Assembly: GCF_900114495.1 (NCBI RefSeq)
Contig: NZ_FOZI01000003.1
Span: 620,001-684,000 of the forward strand
Source: Dyella sp. OK004
GTDB taxonomy: Bacteria; Pseudomonadota; Gammaproteobacteria; Xanthomonadales; Rhodanobacteraceae
Direction of reading: 5' to 3'
DNA: 64,000 nt
Under the pieces are notes generated by a model, which saw only the letters and a program-made list of their open reading frames with translations, was not told where the DNA came from and did not search any database. Shown here one piece after another: positions 55,690 to 61,987 of this stretch; positions within the stretch are counted from its first letter, which is position 1, and the number at the start of each line of letters is the position of its first letter. The translations under genes and the position numbers were made by a program.

Positions 55690-56423
55690 TGCTCCAGGTA
55701 GGCCTGGCGGCGGCGCGGACTGAGCGCGAGGATGTCCGCCTCGCTCCAGTGGTAGACGCGCGCCAGTGTGTCGACGTCACGCAGTACGCGCAGCGACCAG
55801 GCGTGCAGCTCCTGCCACAGGAACCGCGCGATATCGAACATGGGTTGCCATTGCTCTTCGCAACCGGGGCAAGTGAAAGCCAGTTGCACGTCGGCCTGCG
55901 GATCGGCTGTCGCCATCGCCTGCACCATCTCGGCCTGCAGTTCTGGCGACAGTGAGCGCGGCTCGGTATCCGCCGCGCCTTCCACGTCGACAAGACAGCG
56001 TTCGAGCAGCAACTGCCGCGCCAACGACGCATCCGCACAAGCTTCCAGCGCCAACAGGTCACCACTGTTGGGCACACGGAATCTCACCTGTATATCGTCG
56101 ACGGACGAGTGCAATGTGAGGATGCGCGCGGCGTCATCGCCCGCGTCGCCCTGCACGGCGAGCAGGCCGTCGCAATCGAAGCTGGCCTCCACCATCGCGC
56201 CGCAGGCGGGACAGCTCGCCACCCCGTTGAGCTGCGTGCCGAACAGGCGCGCGCGCAGCTGCAGCAGCAAGGCATCGCGCCGCCCCAGCGGCATTCCGGC
56301 CAGCGCTTCCGGCACGTTTTCGCCACAGCAGATATCGAGCAACGCCAGCCCGCGGGCCACGGCGGACTGTACGCCGCCGCGCTCCCATACGTGCAGCAAC
56401 TCGCTGGCGCTGGGTGTGCGCAT
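55677..56423 (-). CDS. eCIS assembly protein with two zinc-ribbon knuckles
   Basis: ATG 56423 gives MRTPSASELLHVWERGGVQSAVARGLALL; the open frame upstream overlaps the tube gene and is not credible. 248 aa with two CPxC knuckles (SCPACGAMV and FTCPGCEEQW), suggesting a zinc ribbon, in a protein resembling the T4 baseplate/tail-assembly family of phage-like clusters. The C-terminus (VDTLARVYHWSEADILALSPRRRQAYLEQ) looks like the small chaperone-like ORFs that follow tube genes. It may be a tube or baseplate assembly factor. It starts 2 bp after the tube gene. Confidence 0.75.
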   Translation of the reverse strand: MRTPSASELLHVWERGGVQSAVARGLALLDICCGENVPEALAGMPLGRRDALLLQLRARLFGTQLNGVASCPACGAMVEASFDCDGLLAVQGDAGDDAARILTLHSSVDDIQVRFRVPNSGDLLALEACADASLARQLLLERCLVDVEGAADTEPRSLSPELQAEMVQAMATADPQADVQLAFTCPGCEEQWQPMFDIARFLWQELHAWSLRVLRDVDTLARVYHWSEADILALSPRRRQAYLEQCVS

Positions 56424-56425
56424 GC

Positions 56426-56953
56426 TCAACCGGCCGGCACGGTGAAGCTGGGTTCGGTCGGCTCCTGCACGCCCACGTCGCGCTCCCAGCCCTCGTTTTC
56501 CAGCTTGAGGTGCTGGATGGCCACGGCGTTGGCGTTGGCGTCCAGGTCCGGCAGCGCCTGATACTCCGACACCCAGCAGCGATAGAGCTTGTAAGCGAGC
56601 GTAAGCTGCCCGGCCTCGTTGTAGACCTCCAGGATCAGGTCCTTGCGGAAGTCCTTCAGTGACACCTCCGCACCCAGCCCTGCCCCGTAGTTCCACACCT
56701 TGTTCGCCCACTTCTCGAACTCCGGGTCGTGGGTGACGCCGCGCTCGATGGTGATCGCCTCGTACTCGGTGCGGCCGGGCGACTTGCGGCTGCTGCTGGG
56801 GTCGCCGCCCTCGCGGTGCTTCACCACTTCGGTGGTGCGCTTGAGGCCGGAGACTTTACTGACGCCGGCCACATAGCGGCCATCCCACTTCACCCGGAAC
56901 TTGAAGTTCTTGTACGGATCGAAGCGCTGCGCATTGACGCTGAATTGAGCCAT
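56426..56953 (-). CDS. eCIS inner tube protein (T4 gp19/Hcp-like)
   Basis: ATG 56953 with RBS TGAGGAC just upstream; 175 aa. MAQFSVNAQRFDPYKNFKFRVKWDGRYVAGVSKVSGLKRTTEVVKHREGGDPS...GRTEYEAITIERGVTHDPEFEKWANKVWNY is the standard phage-tail-like tube pattern (Afp1/Afp5). It stacks as hexamers to form the tube that carries cargo. Only one tube gene is present, whereas Afp has two. It follows the sheath gene by 10 bp. Confidence 0.95.
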   Translation of the reverse strand: MAQFSVNAQRFDPYKNFKFRVKWDGRYVAGVSKVSGLKRTTEVVKHREGGDPSSSRKSPGRTEYEAITIERGVTHDPEFEKWANKVWNYGAGLGAEVSLKDFRKDLILEVYNEAGQLTLAYKLYRCWVSEYQALPDLDANANAVAIQHLKLENEGWERDVGVQEPTEPSFTVPAG

Positions 56954-56963
56954 GACATTGTCC

Positions 56964-58553
56964 TCAGGTCTGGATCTGGCCGGCCATCTGCTGCAGCTGG
57001 ATGACCACGAATTCGGCGGGCTTGAGCGGCGCGAAGCCGACCACGATGTTGACGATGCCCAGGTTGATGTCGTTCTGCGTGGTGGTCTCACCATCGCATT
57101 TGACAAAATAGGCATCGTTCGGCGTCTTGCCCTGGAAGGCGCCCTGGCGGAACAGGTTGTGCATGAAGGCGCCCACGTTGAGGCGGATCTGCGCCCACAG
57201 CGGATCGTCGTTGGGCTCGAACACCACCCACTGCGTGCCGCGGAACAGGCTCTCTTCGATGTATAGCGCCAGGCGGCGCACCGGCACGTATTTGTATTCG
57301 TCGGCGAGCAGATCGGCGCCACGCAGGGTGCGCGAGCCCCACACCACCGGGCCGCTGAGCGGGAAGTTGCGCAGGCAGTTCACGCCGAGCGGATTGAGCA
57401 TGCCGTTCTCGCCATCGGTGAGTACGGCGCTGAGACCCTGCACGCCGTTCAGCGCGGCATCCAGTCCCGCCGGCGCTTTCCACACGCCACGCTGCGTATC
57501 GGTGCGCGCCATGATGCCGGCCACGATGCCGCAAGGTACAAACGTGTCGAGCTGGCCCTGCCGCGCCGGGTCCGACTGGATCACGCGCGGGAAGAACAGC
57601 GCGGCGTTGCGCGCGGCCGTGCCGGTCAGGCCGAGACCCGAAACCTTTGACGCATCGATGGTGCTGGGGTTGAGCCACGTGCTGGGTGCATCCACGACCA
57701 GCAAGGCCCGCCGCTCCACACAGAAGGCCAGCGCGGTCTGGTACACCGCATTGTCGGTGTCGCCGCCGCGTACATCCGCCGGGATGCACAACAGATTGAA
57801 CAGATCCACTTTCTTCAGGGCGTAGATGCCGGTCTTCGCATTCGGATCGCCGTTGTAGGTAGTGGTGTCGAGCGGCGCGCTGTCATTGCCGTTGGTGGAT
57901 ACACCGCTGGAAGTGCCGTCCTGGTCCCACACGGTCTTGCCGGCCGGCACCGTATCGGTCATCGCTGCCGGCGGCGTGCTCGCTGGCAGGCTCAGACTGG
58001 CCGCCACGCGGATCAGCGATGAGCCGGCCAGCAGTACGCGGTCGACGCGACGGGGGCTCTCTTTCACGCTGACATTGAGAAAACTTTCCTGGGTGCCGCT
58101 CGCCATGTCGCGCACGGTTACGTTGAACAGGTCGGCAGCGGTCAATCCGTACAAGGCGGCCACATCGGCCGATACGTGATTGTCCACACGCACGCGCAAC
58201 TGATTGCCCCCAATGCCGGCCGAGGCGGCTTCCAGCGGCAGATTGGTGATGGCGAACTGCGCCTTCGCCTTGCTGGGGTCGCCCTTGTACAAGCGCACGA
58301 TGACTGCCTGCGCGCCGCCGTTGAGGTAGAAGTCGCGCACCGCGTAACCCATCGGGTACGCGGGATTGAGCGCACCGAAGGTGCGTTCGTAGTCACCATA
58401 GCTATTGATGGTGACCGGACCGTCCGCGTCGCCCGGCCCTTTGGCCGCGCGGCCGACGAAGGCGGTGATCGACGTCGCCACGCCGGTGATGGTGCGAACA
58501 CCGCTGGGAATCTCCTCGATATAGACGCCTGGATAACTCAGGGTGGCTGGCAT
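56964..58553 (-). CDS. eCIS contractile sheath protein
   Basis: 529 aa. N-terminal LSYPGVYIEEIPSGVRTITGVATSITAFVGRAAKGP and C-terminal FRQGAFQGKTPNDAYFVKCDGETTTQNDINLGIVNIVVGFAPLKPAEFVVIQLQQMAGQ are diagnostic of phage-tail/eCIS sheaths; the middle (about 90-330) carries a variable surface domain. GAGGAA precedes the ATG. It wraps the tube and contracts to drive it into the target. It is the only sheath gene here (Afp has three). Confidence 0.96.
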   Translation of the reverse strand: MPATLSYPGVYIEEIPSGVRTITGVATSITAFVGRAAKGPGDADGPVTINSYGDYERTFGALNPAYPMGYAVRDFYLNGGAQAVIVRLYKGDPSKAKAQFAITNLPLEAASAGIGGNQLRVRVDNHVSADVAALYGLTAADLFNVTVRDMASGTQESFLNVSVKESPRRVDRVLLAGSSLIRVAASLSLPASTPPAAMTDTVPAGKTVWDQDGTSSGVSTNGNDSAPLDTTTYNGDPNAKTGIYALKKVDLFNLLCIPADVRGGDTDNAVYQTALAFCVERRALLVVDAPSTWLNPSTIDASKVSGLGLTGTAARNAALFFPRVIQSDPARQGQLDTFVPCGIVAGIMARTDTQRGVWKAPAGLDAALNGVQGLSAVLTDGENGMLNPLGVNCLRNFPLSGPVVWGSRTLRGADLLADEYKYVPVRRLALYIEESLFRGTQWVVFEPNDDPLWAQIRLNVGAFMHNLFRQGAFQGKTPNDAYFVKCDGETTTQNDINLGIVNIVVGFAPLKPAEFVVIQLQQMAGQIQT

Positions 58554-58587
58554 GGCAGTTTTCCTCGTTAATGTCAGGGTGCGTCGG

Positions 58588-58857
58588 TCAATGCACGGCC
58601 GGCGGGTCGGAGCGATTCAGTGCGTACAGCACGTCGCCGCCGGGAAGGCGATCGCAGCGCAGCCGACCCAGCGCGACCAGATGGCCAAGCGCCTGCTCGA
58701 TGCGCTGGCGCTCGATCTCGTAGCGCTGTTGCGGCAACCACCAGCTGACGATGCCGTCGAGCGTGTCGGCCGCATCAGGATGTCGCTCCAGATACGCAAG
58801 CACGGCGCGCTCTACCTCCGGCCGGTCGGCTTCGTCGTTGGTCCGCTGATGACTCAT
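58588..58857 (-). CDS. Small protein leading the eCIS operon, winged-helix-like
   Basis: ATG 58857 lies 9 nt after GGAGGTG and about 20 nt after the expected start of a sigma-54 transcript. The 89 aa (VERAVLAYLERHPDAADTLDGIVSWWLPQQRYEIERQRIEQALGHLVALGRLRCDRLPGGDVLYAL) look like a winged helix with a final beta wing. Similar small ORFs lead many eCIS operons. Function unknown: either regulation or an assembly role. Confidence 0.8.
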   Translation of the reverse strand: MSHQRTNDEADRPEVERAVLAYLERHPDAADTLDGIVSWWLPQQRYEIERQRIEQALGHLVALGRLRCDRLPGGDVLYALNRSDPPAVH

Positions 58858-58869
58858 GCGACACCTCCA
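58858..58869 (-). promoter_or_regulatory. Strong RBS of the first eCIS gene
   Basis: On the - strand GGAGGTG is followed after 5 nt by ATG at 58857. It fixes this start against the longer open frame that would run upstream through the promoter. Confidence 0.7.
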
Positions 58870-58886
58870 CGTCCGGGGATGTCTAA

Positions 58887-58902
58887 GGCAATACGCGTGC
58901 CA
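58887..58902 (-). promoter_or_regulatory. Sigma-54 promoter of the eCIS operon
   Basis: The - strand reads TGGCACGCGTATTGCC, matching the consensus TGGCACG-N4-TTGCW, with exactly 10 nt between the -24 GG and -12 GC. Transcription would start near 58877, about 20 nt before the first eCIS ATG. The gene just upstream encodes a sigma-54 activator, which supports the call. Confidence 0.85.
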
Positions 58903-58962
58903 GCGGCGAGTGCGTGAAGGAATGGCGTCAGTGATGGAGTTGCGCGCGATGCGTGCGCGGCG

Positions 58963-59015
58963 CCGGGTGAGAGTTGACCCGGTTTCTTGTGCGCGGGTGG
59001 GTTCGCGGGTACCCG
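58963..59015. promoter_or_regulatory. Candidate enhancer sites for the sigma-54 activator
   Basis: Two inverted repeats share the half-site CGGGT: ccgggt-N8-acccgg (58963-58982) and cgggtacccg (59006-59015). They lie about 60-115 bp upstream of the -24 element, the usual range for activator enhancers. Only spacing and symmetry support this. Confidence 0.4.
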
Positions 59016-59053
59016 GTGTGCTGATTGGCATCGGGTCCGAGTTGCGCCTAGTT

Positions 59054-59172
59054 GTCGTCATTCCGGCGAAGGCCGGAATCCAGTCCAATGAATAGTGCGA
59101 AGCACTCGACATAGAATTCGTGTGCTTCGCACGCGTACTTAACTGGATTCCGGCCTTCGCCGGAATGACGAC
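59054..59172. repeat. REPIN-like nested inverted repeat
   Basis: Perfect 31-bp arms (59054-59084 and 59142-59172) face each other. Each arm holds its own hairpin (ttccggc / gccggaa), and an inner pair gtgcgaagcac / gtgcttcgcac is nested inside. This is the form of a REP doublet (REPIN), a short non-autonomous element common in proteobacterial intergenic DNA. It lies between the activator gene and its target promoter and could also stop read-through. Confidence 0.85.
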
Positions 59173-59234
59173 AGTGAGGCGTAGCTAAGCTTCGACGCAA
59201 TCAGGCCCCGCATTGCACCGCTACAACGATGCAG

Positions 59235-60230
59235 CTAGCTCTGAAAGCGAAACTGCGCCGTAGCGATGCCGTGCTTCTTGAGCAGCTTGCCGAGCTGGCG
59301 CCGCTCGGTGCCGGAGAGACGCGCCGCGGCGCTGATATTGCCTTGCGCGCGCTTCATCAAGGTCACCAGATAGCTGCGCTCGAATGTATGCATGGCGTGA
59401 TGCTTGGCCGCCAGATAGTGCAGGCCCTCATCATCGGTGCACGCGTCAATACACTCGAGGGTGTCATCCGGCTCCGTGGCGACGATCAGGTCGCCGAGCA
59501 TCGAGGCATCGACCAGCGCACCTTCGGTGCCGAGGTAGGCGCGCAATACCACGTTCTCCAATTCGCGCACATTGCCTGGCCAGTGGTGTGCTTCCAGTAC
59601 CTGCAGGGCTTCGCGCGTCCATTGCCTGGCGGGTCCGTCCAGCCGCTGTGCCACCAGCAGCAAGAAATGTTCGGCGAGCATCAGCACATCGCCCGCGCGT
59701 TCGCGCAGCGGCGGCAGGCGGACGTGCAAGGCGTTGAGCCGGTATTGCAGGTCGCGGCGGAACAGACCGGCGGCAACTTGCGCATTCAGGCAACTATTGG
59801 TCGCGGCGATCACACGCGCACTTGAGATGCGCGCCGCGCCGCCGCCGACCGGCCGGTATTCGTTGTTTTCGAGGAAGCGCAGCAGAGTGACCTGCGCCTT
59901 GCTCGACAACGCATCGACTTCGTCGAGAAACAGTGTGCCGCCGCGCGCGTGGTCAATCAGGCCCGGTTGCGCGCTCTTGGCGTCGGTGTAGGCACCGCGC
60001 TCATGACCGAACAGTTCGTTCTCGATCAGATTGTCCGGCAGTGCGCCGCAGTTGACCGGTACAAAGGGCCGCTCGCGCCGGTCGCTGGCGTAGTGGATCT
60101 CGCGCGCGGCGAGTTCCTTGCCGGTTCCGGTCTCGCCTTCGATCAGCACTTGCACGTCGCACCCGGCATACCGATGCAACTGCGTACGCATCAGCAGAAA
60201 TGCTTTGGAGTGGCCGAGCATGACCGACAT
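59235..60230 (-). CDS. Sigma-54-dependent activator (AAA+ and Fis HTH, no sensory domain)
   Basis: 331 aa from ATG 60230 with AGGAG 5 nt upstream. It begins directly with the AAA+ domain: Walker A GETGTGKE (32-39), the sigma-54 loop as GAYTDA (79-84) instead of GAFTGA, Walker B GGTLFLDEVD (97-106), and LFRRDLQYRLN. A Fis-type HTH is at about 290-325 (GNISAAARLSGTERRQLGKLLKKHG). No receiver or GAF domain is present, as in PspF, so activity is probably set by expression or a partner protein. It lies upstream of the eCIS operon in the same direction and very likely activates its sigma-54 promoter. Confidence 0.92.
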   Translation of the reverse strand: MSVMLGHSKAFLLMRTQLHRYAGCDVQVLIEGETGTGKELAAREIHYASDRRERPFVPVNCGALPDNLIENELFGHERGAYTDAKSAQPGLIDHARGGTLFLDEVDALSSKAQVTLLRFLENNEYRPVGGGAARISSARVIAATNSCLNAQVAAGLFRRDLQYRLNALHVRLPPLRERAGDVLMLAEHFLLLVAQRLDGPARQWTREALQVLEAHHWPGNVRELENVVLRAYLGTEGALVDASMLGDLIVATEPDDTLECIDACTDDEGLHYLAAKHHAMHTFERSYLVTLMKRAQGNISAAARLSGTERRQLGKLLKKHGIATAQFRFQS

Positions 60231-60459
60231 CGTCGCTCCTCCCTGGAGCCTATCGAGCCGTGACAGGTCATCGCCACCAGACGGTGAGATATCCGTTGGA
60301 TCAAGGGGTTGGGCGGCGACCCGGGGGAGTATGCGCGGCGCAATCGCACAATCCCATCGGTTGAAAGTTATAGACGTGTGCGCTGGTGATCATTTAGAGA
60401 ATTCCCCTACACCATCCTCGCTAGTGCGAAGCGCCAGTCGTGCACACCACGTTGACATT
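60231..60459 (-). promoter_or_regulatory. Promoter region of the activator gene
   Basis: About 230 bases between the activator ATG and the hairpin closing the RND operon. Apart from the RBS I see no clear sigma-70 or sigma-54 promoter motif, gene or repeat. Confidence 0.35.
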
Positions 60460-60490
60460 GCGGCCTCTCTTTCGGCGAAAGAGAGGCCGC
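60460..60490 (-). terminator. Hairpin terminator after the second RND operon
   Basis: Perfect 14-nt arms (gcggcctctctttc / gaaagagaggccgc) around a 3-nt loop, 37 bp downstream of the OMF stop. The stem is strong but without a T-run. Confidence 0.6.
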
Positions 60491-60526
60491 AGGCTTGCGT
60501 CAAACTGACTATGGGTGTCGTCGTTC

Positions 60527-61987
60527 TCAATCCTTCGCCAAAGGTGTTTCGGACGGCTGGACGCCCATCGCCTGGAACAGCGCAGCGGTATCGCTGAGCC
60601 GCGCCGCGGTGGCCTGGATATCCGACAGCCGCGTGTTCTGCCAGCGCTGTTCACTGGCAAGTGTCACCGGATACGACACCGCGCCAAGTTTGTAGCGGGC
60701 CTGGCTGTGGTCGAAGGATTCGCGCGCGGCCGCGGCCGCAGACTGAGCGGACTGCAAAGCCTGCGCATCCTGGTTCAGTGCGACCAGAGAGTCGGCGACG
60801 TTCTGAAAAGCGTTGAGCACCGTCTGTTTGTACTGCGACACGGAAGCGTCGTAATTCGCGATGGCGGCCTTGCGCTGGGCGCGCAGCGCGCCGCCGTGAA
60901 AGAGCGGCTGGGCGAAGGCGGCACCGACGCTCCACACCTCACCAGCGCCAGTGAACAGGTTGGCCGTCTTGAAGGCGCCAGTACCCAGCGAAGCGGACAG
61001 CGAGATACGCGGGAACATATTGGCGGTGGCGACACCGACCTGCGCGGAGGCGGCATGCACGCTGGCTTCGGCCGCGAGGACATCCGGGCGTTGTTGCAGC
61101 AAGTCCGAAGGCACACTCACCGGCACTTCTGGCGGGGTGTGCCATTGCGACCAGGGCAAGGCTGCGGGCGCCTGATCGGGTGTGCGCCCGAGCAGAGTCG
61201 CCAGTGCGTGGCGCGCGCGCTGTGCCTGGGTGCGCAGCGGCGGCAGTGAAGCGTCAAGCGATGCCGCGTTCTGCTGTGCACTCAACAGATCGTCATGCGA
61301 TGCGGAACCGAGCTTGTAAGCGCGTGCGGTGAGCTCGGCCTGTTCGCGCGCGAGTGCGGTCAGCCGCTCGGTGGCGGTGACCTGCTCGGCCAGGGCGGAG
61401 GCATTGATCGCGGTCACCACGATATTCGCCGCCAGGGTGCGCCGCGCGGCATCGAACTCGTACGACTGCAGATCGACCTGCGCCGCTGCCTCCCTCACGC
61501 CGTAGCGCGCCGCACCGAACAGATCGAAGTTATAGCTCAGATTCAACTGTCCGGCATACACGTTATAGAGATTGGTCGGCGGCCCGAACACGGGCGTGCC
61601 GAGCGCGCGCTGGCGACTGCCCTGCCCGCCCACATCCAGCGATGGCAGCAGGGCATCGCCGACTTCGGCGCGGAATTGCTGGTGCACGGCTTCCAGGGTG
61701 TGCTTCGCGGCATCGAGCGAAGGGTTGTTGCGCAAGCCTTCGTCGACCCAGCCGTTGAGCGTGTCCGAACCATACGAGCGCCACCACTCCGGCACGGCGC
61801 GCGCGCCCGGGACAAAGCGCTGCGCTACGCCGCCTGCTTCGGTGCTGTGATCCGCCACGGGCTCGACGGTGTAGCTGGCCGGCGACGGCGAAGCTGGCGG
61901 CTTGGCCGGTGGCGCGAACGAACAGCCAGCCAGGGCCGCGGCGATCATGGCGGCCGCCGCGGTATGTTTCATGCTCAGGTAGTTCAT
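60527..61987 (-). CDS. NodT-family outer-membrane efflux lipoprotein of the second RND operon
   Basis: 486 aa with lipobox LAGC near residue 22 (a start at the internal MKH is an alternative). OMF signatures: VPEWWRSYGSDTLNGWVDEGLRNNPSLDAAKHTLEAVHQQFRAEVGDALLPSLDV, LQQRPDVLAAEASVHAASAQVGVATANMFPRISLSASLG, FAQPLFHGGALRAQRKAAI. Outer-membrane duct for the upstream permease, whose stop overlaps this start by 4 nt (ATGA). Confidence 0.93.
   Translation of the reverse strand: MNYLSMKHTAAAAMIAAALAGCSFAPPAKPPASPSPASYTVEPVADHSTEAGGVAQRFVPGARAVPEWWRSYGSDTLNGWVDEGLRNNPSLDAAKHTLEAVHQQFRAEVGDALLPSLDVGGQGSRQRALGTPVFGPPTNLYNVYAGQLNLSYNFDLFGAARYGVREAAAQVDLQSYEFDAARRTLAANIVVTAINASALAEQVTATERLTALAREQAELTARAYKLGSASHDDLLSAQQNAASLDASLPPLRTQAQRARHALATLLGRTPDQAPAALPWSQWHTPPEVPVSVPSDLLQQRPDVLAAEASVHAASAQVGVATANMFPRISLSASLGTGAFKTANLFTGAGEVWSVGAAFAQPLFHGGALRAQRKAAIANYDASVSQYKQTVLNAFQNVADSLVALNQDAQALQSAQSAAAAARESFDHSQARYKLGAVSYPVTLASEQRWQNTRLSDIQATAARLSDTAALFQAMGVQPSETPLAKD

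Noticed and set aside
32948-58857. Prophage or type VI secretion
   Set aside because: No capsid, portal, terminase, integrase, lysis or TssJLM/TssA-type genes; AAA+, DUF4255, CIS_tube and DUF4157 proteins point to eCIS.
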